A stretch of DNA of 11,784 bases from assembly GCA_938049075.1 (NCBI GenBank), contig CALICZ010000027.1, forward strand, positions 1 through 11,784. Reading direction: 5' to 3'. Position numbers and translations under genes: made by a program. The notes under the pieces were generated by a model, which was not told the DNA's origin, made no database searches, and saw only the letters and a list, made by a program, of their open reading frames with translations. Positions 5,351 to 11,784 of the stretch are shown here, in pieces. The stretch comes from an uncultured Candidatus Saccharibacteria bacterium (GTDB lineage: Bacteria; Patescibacteriota; Saccharimonadia; Saccharimonadales; Saccharimonadaceae). The number at the start of each line of letters is the position of its first letter. Position 1 is the first letter of the stretch.

Positions 5351-6105
5351 TTACTGTCAGGACGCCCGAGCAACTCGAGGCAATGCGCGAAGGAGGTAAG
5401 CGCCTGGCACAGATTTTTGCTGATATCCGTCAATTTGTCCATGCCGGGATAAGTGAGAAGCAGATCGATGCCTTTACGGCAGAACGGATTGCTGCCTACG
5501 GTGCCGAGCCAACCTACAAAACCCCAGAGGTGAACTTCCCTGGGGTGATTTGCATTAGCACCAATGAAGCGATCGTCCACGGTGTGCCAAGCGATTATAT
5601 CTTGCAGCGGGGCGATGTGGTTAGCTTCGACCTCGTCATCACCTACCGCGGGATGAAGACAGACAGCGCCTTTACTATGGTGGTGGACGAAGCACCCACC
5701 GGGGCTATTAAGCACTTGCTCCACACCACCGAGCGTAGCCTCTATGCTGGCATTGACGCGATCAAAGGGCCAGTCCGGACTGGCGACATTGGCGCAGCGG
5801 TGGAGGCAGTACTACAAAAGGGCCACCTTGGGATTATCCGCGAGCTGGTGGGGCACGGTGTGGGCCTCGAGATGCACATGCCACCCGACGTGCCCAACTA
5901 TGGCCGCAAAGGCACTGGCCCGCTGCTCCAGCCTGGCGATACCATTGCCATCGAGCCGATGGCTACTCTCGGTGGTAGCGCCATCTACAGTGATACTGCT
6001 GGCGATGGCTGGACAATTTACAGCCGCGACGGCAGCCTGGCCGCCCACTTCGAGCACACCGTCCTCATCACTGAGACAGGGGCGGAGATTATGACGAAGC
6101 TGTAG
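5338..6105 (+). CDS. map: Methionine aminopeptidase, type I
   Basis: Removes the initiator methionine from new proteins in the cytoplasm. All pita-bread-fold metal ligands are visible in the 255 residues: Asp98 (in SFDLV), Asp109 (in KTDSAF), His173 (GHGVG), Glu206 (IEPMAT) and Glu239 (FEHTVL). The substrate histidines His81 (VHGVP) and His180 are also present. The length and lack of an N-terminal extension fit the short type I form of most bacteria. The ATG lies inside the end of adk (13-base overlap), with GAGGTAA shortly upstream, so translation is coupled to adk. In many bacteria these two genes sit in the ribosomal protein operon after secY; here they are a separate pair after rpsU-yqeY. 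The TAG stop is followed by two hairpins. Confidence 0.95.
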   Translation: MAQLITVRTPEQLEAMREGGKRLAQIFADIRQFVHAGISEKQIDAFTAERIAAYGAEPTYKTPEVNFPGVICISTNEAIVHGVPSDYILQRGDVVSFDLVITYRGMKTDSAFTMVVDEAPTGAIKHLLHTTERSLYAGIDAIKGPVRTGDIGAAVEAVLQKGHLGIIRELVGHGVGLEMHMPPDVPNYGRKGTGPLLQPGDTIAIEPMATLGGSAIYSDTAGDGWTIYSRDGSLAAHFEHTVLITETGAEIMTKL

Positions 6106-6106
6106 A

Positions 6107-6170
6107 GTGTTGATTTACCAACACAGCACCAGGTTTAGAGACTCGTCAGGATAATGAATGACGAGTTTAT
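6107..6170 (+). terminator. Two hairpins after map, possible weak terminator or operator
   Basis: GTGTTG/CAACAC (6107-6112, 6119-6124) is followed by ACTCGTCA/TGACGAGT (6141-6148, 6159-6166), an 8-bp stem with a 10-base loop. Only a poor T-run (TTTAT) follows the second stem. It abuts the next gene's -10 box, so it could equally be a regulator binding site. Confidence 0.45.
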
Positions 6171-6178
6171 GCTATACT
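6170..6178 (+). promoter_or_regulatory. Extended -10 promoter of the orphan gene
   Basis: TGC followed by TATACT (6173-6178) is an extended -10 element; no good -35 box is visible at the usual distance. The transcript would start near 6185 and carry AGAGGTA shortly before the ATG at 6213. Confidence 0.5.
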
Positions 6179-6212
6179 AAGCATACATTAAAGAAACTAC
6201 AGAGGTATAGAT

Positions 6213-6755
6213 ATGGCGACAGACAAGACAACGACACCAACACCGCGCACAGTAAAGATGTGGTTTGATGTAGGAAAAGTCAACACAGAATGTTCGCTCT
6301 TTATCGATGGCTTAGATGATAGTGAGTATCTTGTATACGTGCCGTTTACAACAGCGTACGATACGTATAACCTCACATTTGCAAGTGATATGCATCGCCT
6401 GTTTGCTAGAGACATTCAATCGTCTTGGTCTCCGTATGGCTTTGCGGCAGGGACATTTGAGCTTATGCAGTGGTATATTCAGATCGCCTTTCGTCCGATC
6501 GATAGAACTGTAGATGGAAGCAACTCTCCCTCAGTGGTCTATATGACGGTTGTTGGCGATGGGATTAAGCCTGGTGGTGTCTGGGATGTACCAGTCGATC
6601 GCAACCAGGTATACCAAGAATATTGCCGCGCTTTTTGTAAGTTCTATAATGAAAAGCATAAGGAACTAGCAGATGTCATTCAGTTTGGCGAAGACGATTT
6701 TGTTATGTGGACTAATGAACATCTAGATGGATATCTAGAAAGACACCGTAGCTAA
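6213..6755 (+). CDS. Uncharacterised 180-residue protein
   Basis: I do not recognise this protein. It has its own extended -10 promoter and a moderate ribosome site (AGAGGTA). The sequence is rich in aromatic residues (Trp, Tyr, Phe) and acidic residues, with likely beta strands early (TVKMWFDVGK, CSLFIDGL, YLVYVPFTT) and helices late (VYQEYCRAFCKFYNEKHKEL, residues about 133-152). There is no signal peptide, membrane segment, CXXC pair or nucleotide-binding motif, so it is probably a soluble cytosolic protein. It is visibly AT-richer than adk-map before it and ftsA after it and uses different codons, which suggests later acquisition or relaxed selection. It sits alone between two conserved operons, with ftsA starting from its own promoter after it. 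A role in division is possible from position only. Confidence 0.75.
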   Translation: MATDKTTTPTPRTVKMWFDVGKVNTECSLFIDGLDDSEYLVYVPFTTAYDTYNLTFASDMHRLFARDIQSSWSPYGFAAGTFELMQWYIQIAFRPIDRTVDGSNSPSVVYMTVVGDGIKPGGVWDVPVDRNQVYQEYCRAFCKFYNEKHKELADVIQFGEDDFVMWTNEHLDGYLERHRS

Positions 6756-6786
6756 ATTTCAAAACTCTCGCTTTCTTCCGCCTATA

Positions 6787-6816
6787 TTGTACAAGACACA
6801 GCATAACCTGTATAAT
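6787..6816 (+). promoter_or_regulatory. ftsA promoter predicting a leaderless mRNA
   Basis: TTGTAC (6787-6792), an 18-base spacer and a perfect TATAAT (6811-6816). Transcription starting six to seven bases after the -10 box falls on or beside the ATG at 6823. No Shine-Dalgarno sequence precedes that ATG. Confidence 0.65.
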
Positions 6817-6822
6817 GGTACT

Positions 6823-8061
6823 ATGCATGAAAATTCTCAATACGCAGTAGGAATAGATGTCGGGACGACGACGATTCGATGCGTGGTGGGGCATATGAAT
6901 CCAGAGACAGGCACGCCGACGATTGTGGGCGTAGGGCAAGCACCGAACAGTGGTATGCGCAAGGGTATGGTGGTTAATCTTAGTGGCCCGGCCCGCACGA
7001 TCGACGAAGCACTGGGCGAGGCCGAGCGGATGAGTGGCTACGAAGTCAACAGCGCAACGGTGAGCGTCAATGGTGCGCACATTACCAGCACTCGTGCCAC
7101 GGGGATGATTGCCGTGGGCACGATCGATCACGAGATTAACGATGATGATGTAGCGCGCATTGAAGAAGTTGCCACAACAGGCAAAATACAGGCCAACCGT
7201 GAGATCCTCGAGGTCGTGCCGCATAGCTATACACTTGATGGCCAAGCGGGCATCAAAGACCCGCTGGGCATGACAGGCACGCGGCTGGAGATCGATGCCA
7301 ATGTCGTCTCGGCTCTAGCGCCCTATGTGGCGAACTTGCAAAAAGCGGTGGAGATGGCGACCGTCCACCCTCATGCTATTACACCAGCGGTATTGGGGGC
7401 GGCTAAGGCGGTGCTGAATGAGCGGCAGATCGAGAGCGGTGTGGCAGTGGTTGACCTTGGTGGAGCAACGACCAGTGTGGCAGTCTTCGAAGAGGGGGAC
7501 TTGCAGTACGTTGGTGTCATTCCAATGGGTAGTGTGAATGTGACAAATGACCTCGCTATTGGCCTCAAAACTGACCCTGATGTTGCGGAATTGGTCAAGG
7601 TCAAGCATGCTGCGGCTGGCATCAAGGCAAGCGACGCGGTGGCTAAGGTGCGGCGTGACAAGGAGTCGTATGAGTTTGCTACGGAGGAGATTGATGAGAT
7701 TGTTGATGCTCGCCTGGAGGAGATTTTCGAGGCAGTACAGAAGGAGCTCAAGAAGGCCGGCCGCGCTGGCAAGCTACCCAGCGGCGTGGTGCTGACTGGT
7801 GGCATGGCTCAGATGCGTGGCATGGCGAGCTATGCCAGGGAACAGCTGGGAGTAGCCGCTCGGGTAGGCCGACCAACTGGCTTTACGAGCGGTGTGGCCG
7901 ACCAGATAGAAAAGCCGCAGTTCGCCACTGCAGTCGGCCTGATGCTCGCCGATAGCGAAGGCGGTCAGCAGCCCACCCAGGCCTATACCAACAGTGGTAC
8001 AGCACACGCCAAAGGTGCAATTAGCTGGTTACGTCGGCTGCTGGGAGGGCTCAAGGCCTAG
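6823..8061 (+). CDS. ftsA: Cell division protein FtsA
   Basis: FtsA is an actin-like ATPase that tethers FtsZ filaments to the inner face of the membrane. The 412-residue protein has the phosphate-1 loop GIDVGTTT (10-17), the phosphate-2 loop DLGGATT (211-217), the adenosine motif TGGMAQ (325-330), and a C-terminal amphipathic helix (residues 400-412, with SWLRRLLGGL) that would insert in the membrane. A proline- and glycine-rich linker precedes that helix. I use ATG 6823, not the in-frame TTG at 6787, because MHENSQYAVGIDVG puts the first strand near the N-terminus as usual and because the region between overlaps the promoter. The mRNA would be leaderless. ftsZ follows after 72 bases with an additional extended -10 promoter. 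Confidence 0.95.
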   Translation: MHENSQYAVGIDVGTTTIRCVVGHMNPETGTPTIVGVGQAPNSGMRKGMVVNLSGPARTIDEALGEAERMSGYEVNSATVSVNGAHITSTRATGMIAVGTIDHEINDDDVARIEEVATTGKIQANREILEVVPHSYTLDGQAGIKDPLGMTGTRLEIDANVVSALAPYVANLQKAVEMATVHPHAITPAVLGAAKAVLNERQIESGVAVVDLGGATTSVAVFEEGDLQYVGVIPMGSVNVTNDLAIGLKTDPDVAELVKVKHAAAGIKASDAVAKVRRDKESYEFATEEIDEIVDARLEEIFEAVQKELKKAGRAGKLPSGVVLTGGMAQMRGMASYAREQLGVAARVGRPTGFTSGVADQIEKPQFATAVGLMLADSEGGQQPTQAYTNSGTAHAKGAISWLRRLLGGLKA

Positions 8062-8078
8062 AATCATACCAATGAGGA

Positions 8079-8087
8079 TGATATACT
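8079..8087 (+). promoter_or_regulatory. Possible ftsZ promoter (extended -10)
   Basis: TGA followed by TATACT (8082-8087) between ftsA and ftsZ is an extended -10 element without a clear -35 box. It would add ftsZ transcription independent of ftsA, fitting the greater need for FtsZ. The leader carries AAGGGGAG (8118-8125), a strong ribosome site eight bases before the ATG. Confidence 0.45.
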
Positions 8088-8133
8088 AAATGGTAATGGT
8101 AAAGTTGATAGTTGCACAAGGGGAGAAACGTGA

Positions 8134-9315
8134 ATGCCGGAAGTAAAACCAAGCGAGATCCAAACCTTTGCTAGTATCAAAGTCGTTGGCGTCGGAGGCG
8201 CTGGCGGGTCTGCTGTTAATCGAATGAAAGACGCTGGCTTGGCTGGCGTGCAGTTCATTGCAATGAACACCGATGCTCAGGCGCTGCATAATTCGCAAGC
8301 TGATATTAAGATTCATCTTGGGCACAACACCACCAATGGTCTTGGTGCTGGTGCTGACCCCAGTGTAGGTGAGGCTGCGGCGCGTGAGTCGCTCGACGAG
8401 ATCCGTCAGGCGCTTGAGGGGGCAGATATGATCTTCGTGACGATTGGTGCTGGTGGTGGCACAGGCTCGGGGGCTGGCCACGTGGTAGCAGAAGTAGCAC
8501 GTGATCTCGGTATTCTCTGTGTGGGCGTAGCCACCAAGCCTTTTACCTTTGAAGGCGAGAAGCGGCGCATCAATGCCGAGTGGGCTATCAAGCAGTTGGG
8601 GCGGCAAGTCGATACACTCATTACTATCCCCAACGATCGCTTACTTGACACAATTGACCGCCGGACGCCACTACTTGAGACCTTCAAGATTGCCGATGAT
8701 GTGCTGCGCCAAGGTGTGCAGGGGATATCGGAGTTGATTACCGAGCATGGGCTGATTAACCTCGACTTTGCTGATGTTAAGGCAATTATGAGCAGTGCTG
8801 GTAGTGCATTGATGGGGATCGGCCGGGCTAGTGGCGAAGACCGGGCTCAGATGGCAGCCCAGCAGGCAATTGATTCACCACTGATTGAGGTGTCGATCAA
8901 CGGTGCCAAGGGTGTACTCTTCAATGTGACGGGTGGCTACGATATGAGCATGGCTGAGATTCAAGAAGCAGCTGAGATTATCACTGGTGCGGTGTCGTCC
9001 GATGCCAACATTATCTTTGGTGCGACGCTCAAGCCCGAGCTGGAGGATGAGTTGATTATTACCGTTATCGCGACTGGCTTTGATAGTGATTCGTTCTTTG
9101 ATGACGACGAACCAAGCGATACCGAAGATGACGAAGAGTCGGCCGAGACGGTTGACGAAGCGGTCGATAGTGTCGATATGGCGATCGACCCCGAGGCAGC
9201 TGCTCACTTTGCCCAGGAGAATGAGACGAATATTTGGGATCAATCAATGGATGACGATGAGGATGATACCCCAGCCTTCTTGCGCCGCCGCCGCAAAAAG
9301 GAGGCGGACGCGTGA
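8134..9315 (+). CDS. ftsZ: Cell division protein FtsZ
   Basis: FtsZ is the tubulin-like GTPase forming the division ring. The 393 residues show the N-terminal GVGGAGGSAVNRM loop (19-31), the tubulin signature GGGTGSGAG (107-115), the nucleotide-contacting TIPNDRLL (164-171), and the T7 synergy loop NLDFADVKAIM (209-219), whose Asp residues activate the neighbour's GTP. From about residue 316 the protein is a strongly acidic linker (many Asp and Glu), ending in DDTPAFLRRRRKK (378-389), the conserved C-terminal peptide that binds FtsA, with an extra basic tail. The start is fixed by AAGGGGAG. The TGA stop overlaps the GTG start of nrdR (GTGA), so the two are translationally coupled. Confidence 0.97.
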   Translation: MPEVKPSEIQTFASIKVVGVGGAGGSAVNRMKDAGLAGVQFIAMNTDAQALHNSQADIKIHLGHNTTNGLGAGADPSVGEAAARESLDEIRQALEGADMIFVTIGAGGGTGSGAGHVVAEVARDLGILCVGVATKPFTFEGEKRRINAEWAIKQLGRQVDTLITIPNDRLLDTIDRRTPLLETFKIADDVLRQGVQGISELITEHGLINLDFADVKAIMSSAGSALMGIGRASGEDRAQMAAQQAIDSPLIEVSINGAKGVLFNVTGGYDMSMAEIQEAAEIITGAVSSDANIIFGATLKPELEDELIITVIATGFDSDSFFDDDEPSDTEDDEESAETVDEAVDSVDMAIDPEAAAHFAQENETNIWDQSMDDDEDDTPAFLRRRRKKEADA

Positions 9316-9782
9316 CAACCCACCGCGACAAGATTGGCAACAGCCGCGTGTTGGAATCGCGTGAGTCGGCCGATGGCGTGACGATTCGCCGTCGCCGCGA
9401 GACTCCTGATGGACACCGCTTTACCACCTATGAGCGGATCGAATACCCAACGATTGCAGTGCTTAAGCGAACGGGATCGCGCGAGCTCTTTGATCGAGCT
9501 AAGCTCCGCGCTTCGGTGCGTCGCTCGGTTGGTAAGTTCTTCAAATCGGAGCTAGAACTGGAAGCAATTATTGATGCAGTGGAGGACCGTATCCACGATG
9601 CGGGCGAGAATGAGATTGAGTCACGCGTGATTGGCGGCTTCGTGCTTGATGAGCTCGCAGCGCGTAATGAGGTGGCGTATGTGCGCTTTGCGAGCGTGTT
9701 TTACAAATTTAAGACGCTGGACGATTTCGTTAAGATACTAGAGCAGCGTCGGAGCGCTAAACAGCAAGAAAAACAGAGGTAG
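9312..9782 (+). CDS. nrdR: NrdR-like ribonucleotide reductase regulator lacking its zinc cysteines
   Basis: NrdR represses ribonucleotide reductase genes, sensing ATP/dATP with an ATP-cone and binding DNA through a zinc ribbon. This 156-residue protein keeps the landmarks RVLESRESADG and IRRRRE (25-30), then RFTTYER (36-42), an ATP-cone (about 46-135) with VLKRTGSRELFDRAKLRASV, and the closing EVAYVRFASVFYKF. Normal NrdR has two CXXC pairs, near residues 3/6 and 31/34. Here the N-terminus is MTTHRDKIGNSRV and the second knuckle is replaced by TPDGHRF, one residue shorter; the whole protein has no cysteine. I found no coding for a zinc ribbon in this frame upstream, which lies inside the ftsZ tail. 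DNA binding may therefore be altered or lost, although the basic RRRR patch remains. The GTG start overlaps the ftsZ stop. Confidence 0.85.
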   Translation: MTTHRDKIGNSRVLESRESADGVTIRRRRETPDGHRFTTYERIEYPTIAVLKRTGSRELFDRAKLRASVRRSVGKFFKSELELEAIIDAVEDRIHDAGENEIESRVIGGFVLDELAARNEVAYVRFASVFYKFKTLDDFVKILEQRRSAKQQEKQR

Positions 9783-9787
9783 AACTT

Positions 9788-10048
9788 ATGCGCGTCCTTA
9801 TCATCTACCGAACAGAAAGCGACTACGCGCGCCGTGTCTTCGACTATCTGCGCGACTTTAGTCGGCGCACGAGCCATGCCATCGAGGAATTTGACCCAGA
9901 TACACGTGAGGGGCAATCGCTCTGCCGCACGTACGACATTGTGGAGTACCCCACCATCCTTGCCTTGGCGGATAACGGCCAGGTGCTGGGTATGTGGCGC
10001 GGCTTGCCACTGCCAACTATCGACGAAGTGGGGTACTATGCCCGCTAA
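9788..10048 (+). CDS. Thioredoxin-fold protein without CXXC
   Basis: The 86-residue protein has a thioredoxin/glutaredoxin-like layout: strand MRVLIIYRT, helix YARRVFDYLRDFS, strand AIEEFDPDT, a helix with CRTYDIVEYPTILALADNGQVL containing the cis-proline motif YPT (Pro55), and a final helix. Where thioredoxins carry CXXC after the first strand it has RTESDYAR, so it cannot act as a standard dithiol oxidoreductase. Its only cysteine is Cys46. It starts five bases after the nrdR stop with AGAGGTAG as ribosome site, and its end overlaps VKOR by 11 bases, so it is co-translated with that gene. A structural or binding role with VKOR is possible; it has no signal peptide, so it likely stays in the cytoplasm. 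Confidence 0.75.
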   Translation: MRVLIIYRTESDYARRVFDYLRDFSRRTSHAIEEFDPDTREGQSLCRTYDIVEYPTILALADNGQVLGMWRGLPLPTIDEVGYYAR

Positions 10049-10682
10049 AACGCCTAAAGTACACACTACGACCACTGTGGTGGCGGATGATGCAAGCCAC
10101 ACACCATGGCTCCGTCGCCCTGGCATGGCGGCATTGCTGGCGGCAGCTTTGGGCAGCGGCCTGGGGCTCGTGGCATCCTTTGTTCTCTCGCTTGAGACAC
10201 TGCATTTGGCGCAGCACCCTGGTGGGGCGCTCAATTGTGACGTCAATGCCGTGCTGAGCTGCTCCACAGTAGCACAGCATTGGTCGGCGACGGTGTTTGG
10301 CTTCCCCAACAGTTTCGTTGGTATGATGACCGTGCCAGTGATGATAACGGTAGTGGTAGCACTGCTGGCTGGGGCACGCCTGCCGCGCTGGTTTGTGCGG
10401 AGTGCCTGGGGCGGCGCTGTGCTCGGAATGATTTTTGCACTGTGGATGTTTTATATGAGCTTTGTCGTTATTTGCGTGCTGTGCCCGTGGTGTCTAACGC
10501 TCGATGTTGGCATGCTGCTGATCTTCTTTGGGATGACGCGCTACTGCATTGAGGCTGGAATGATTGGTGGGGAGCGTACTAAGCGCTTTGCTCGCCATGG
10601 CTACGATGTGCTGTGTGGCGTGAGTGTGCTAGTGCTGGCGGTGGCGCTGATTATTGTGAAATTTGGCGCGGAGCTGCTCTAG
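10038..10682 (+). CDS. Vitamin K epoxide reductase (VKOR) family membrane thiol oxidase
   Basis: Bacterial VKOR homologues reoxidise a DsbA-like partner, passing electrons to quinone, and so drive disulfide formation outside the membrane. From ATG 10038 the protein has 214 residues. It shows a charged N-terminus, TM1 (about 29-52), the loop pair Cys67 and Cys75 in NCDVNAVLSCS (spacing as in known VKORs), the GFPNSFVGM segment (88-96), further membrane helices (about 96-112, 122-146), the quinone-side CPWC (149-152), and two more hydrophobic segments (about 154-166 and 191-207). The longer in-frame extension back to 9834 lies inside the preceding gene and shows no VKOR feature, so it is left out. 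No DsbA-like protein with CXXC is encoded in the window. An intrinsic terminator follows. Confidence 0.9.
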   Translation: MPAKTPKVHTTTTVVADDASHTPWLRRPGMAALLAAALGSGLGLVASFVLSLETLHLAQHPGGALNCDVNAVLSCSTVAQHWSATVFGFPNSFVGMMTVPVMITVVVALLAGARLPRWFVRSAWGGAVLGMIFALWMFYMSFVVICVLCPWCLTLDVGMLLIFFGMTRYCIEAGMIGGERTKRFARHGYDVLCGVSVLVLAVALIIVKFGAELL

Positions 10683-10715
10683 GCAGAGTCGTTTTTTGCA
10701 CGGTGAGATTGTCGG

Positions 10716-10740
10716 GCTTGTCAGGATTGGCAAGCTTTTT
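10716..10740 (+). terminator. Intrinsic terminator after VKOR
   Basis: GCTTG (10716-10720) and CAAGC (10731-10735), with an inner CA/TG pair, form a stem followed by five T residues. It closes the ftsA-to-VKOR gene run. Confidence 0.75.
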
Positions 10741-11784
10741 AAAATGAACAGAATGTTATATTATTCAGCACGTTTTTTATGTCTATTGATGTAATGGCGA
10801 GTATTTTCTCGCACCAGGGATACTATGGTATGGTGGCAGCTACCACTATATCGATGCAAGTGAGTTACCTGTTAGCTTGAGTTGCTTGTTTGGCGTAGTA
10901 GGAAAACAATACGTGAAGATAATGTATGCTGAATTTTAACATAGCTATGAAGCTCTTTTTGGGGTTTAAGCACGACGTGCTGTTAATGCATTGGTTTTGT
11001 TGCATAACGCAACCAAAATAGCAAGATAGTGAGAGGAAGATGTCGCCTATTGGCGAGCCTGTGCATATGAATATAGATAGCATTTCGTTCATTATGCGCT
11101 ATTGATAGCGAGTGTGTTGACAGGCTTGTGCGCATCGTGAATTTGCTAGCAAATATGATGACAATATGCTAATGCTGCCATGCTGCAGTAGATGAAATTT
11201 GTCTGAATGTCAATCACAACGTGTTCAGCGAGAGGTGAGTGATATGTTTTGCTAAGTGGTGCAATTTTGAATGAAAGAAAAGGTATGTTCAGTTTGATGG
11301 AGATGTGAAATCGATAGAGTTGTATGGGTTAGTTTAATTTTTATCGGCCAATTGCCAAGCGTGTTTGCGAAGAACAATTCAACATGCGAAAAAATGAAAC
11401 GATTAATACCTGAAAAATGAGTGAGCTATAACATTATGGCTGTAATGACGATATGCGTGCGATAGCAGGGGGCTGTTGTAAGTTGTGAAATGGATGCGTG
11501 TGGTGTTATAGCTTGGCATGGTAGCGAAGATTCTTTGCAAAGCAAGCGAGCAAGTTGCAGCGCGATGCTAAAAAATGCAGTGAGGTTCTTGGCTGGGTGA
11601 TGGTAGCTGCGCATTGACTGATATTTGTTAAAGAAAACTGATTAGTATAAGGGCGCTATAGAGCGCGAGAAGCAAGCAAAAATGATGCAGCGCCGCAGCA
11701 TGTAAATTTCATAGGATTGTGTAGATGAAGTGGTGTATCAAAAAAATCATTTCGGTTGCATAATGAAAGTAATATGCTACGCGT
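10741..11784. other. About 1 kb without a gene; G-over-C and hairpin-rich
   Basis: No frame on either strand looks coding: all are broken by frequent stops and the longest are short, biased strings. On the plus strand G clearly outnumbers C over long parts (for example, I count 19 G to 4 C in 11221-11280 and 24 G to 5 C in 11461-11520). Short hairpins recur: GCGAG/CTCGC (10797-10812), TTGGTT/AACCAA (10991-11016), TCGCC/GGCGA (11043-11056), CGCTA/TAGCG (11097-11110) and GCGCT/AGCGC (11653-11666). A 14-base palindrome lies at 11141-11154, and a TTGACA at 11117-11122 lacks a good -10 box. No rRNA start, tRNA, tmRNA or RNase P RNA signature was found. It may be a decayed locus or hold an unrecognised RNA. 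Confidence 0.55.
11141..11154. repeat. Perfect 14-base palindrome
   Basis: ATTTGCTAGCAAAT is its own reverse complement. It lies 18 bases after a TTGACA, where a dimeric regulator could bind, but no gene or promoter could be tied to it. Confidence 0.6.

Noticed and set aside
9834..10037. N-terminal extension of the VKOR gene
   Set aside because: It lies wholly in another frame of the thioredoxin-fold gene and shows no VKOR or membrane feature.
11117..11154. Promoter from TTGACA at 11117
   Set aside because: No acceptable -10 box at 16-18 bases; the nearest TATGAT is over 30 bases away.
1..11784. CRISPR arrays, tRNA and rRNA genes, insertion sequences with transposase
   Set aside because: No regularly spaced direct repeats, no tRNA T-loop signature, no rRNA start motif and no transposase frame were found on either strand.

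Overview
The window looks like a chromosomal segment from a Candidatus Saccharibacteria (TM7)-like member of the Patescibacteria/CPR. This is inferred from gene content and style: tightly packed, moderately GC-rich core genes, an ftsA-ftsZ-nrdR run followed by a VKOR-type thiol oxidase gene, and short-form housekeeping proteins. UGA appears to be a normal stop (ftsZ ends in TGA just after its C-terminal peptide), which argues against the UGA-glycine CPR lineages. No database search was possible, so the taxonomic call is moderate.

Layout. 1-608: 3' part of an unrecognised acidic, probably helical protein, closed by a strong intrinsic terminator. 656-1135: non-coding, holding a structured element (E1, 781-893). 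1101-2436: a two-gene operon, a HTH-Panacea antitoxin-like regulator overlapping a small RelE/ParE-like putative toxin. 2437-2831: non-coding, with a good extended -10 promoter followed by several hairpins, one with a perfect 16-bp stem (candidate small RNA). 2832-3618 (minus strand): a CCA-adding/poly(A)-polymerase-like nucleotidyltransferase gene split by a frameshift. 3619-4019: non-coding, with a second element (E2, 3778-3886) related to E1.

From 4020 the plus strand is dense core genome: rpsU-yqeY, then adk-map (overlapping), then an AT-richer orphan gene of 180 residues, then ftsA, ftsZ, nrdR, a thioredoxin-fold protein without a CXXC motif, and VKOR, ending in an intrinsic terminator at about 10740. 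Several junctions overlap or abut, implying co-transcription and translational coupling. FtsA anchors the FtsZ ring to the membrane; NrdR would control ribonucleotide reductase; VKOR would supply disulfide oxidising power at the envelope.

10741-11784 is about 1 kb with no credible gene. It is rich in G over C on the plus strand and in short hairpins and palindromes.

Most notable: (1) E1 and E2 share blocks of sequence while their flanking arms differ but stay self-complementary, as expected of a structured RNA or folded mobile repeat; (2) the Panacea/RelE-like pair; (3) an NrdR without any of its four zinc cysteines; (4) a thioredoxin-fold partner of VKOR without its active-site cysteines; (5) an ftsA promoter whose -10 box predicts a leaderless mRNA.
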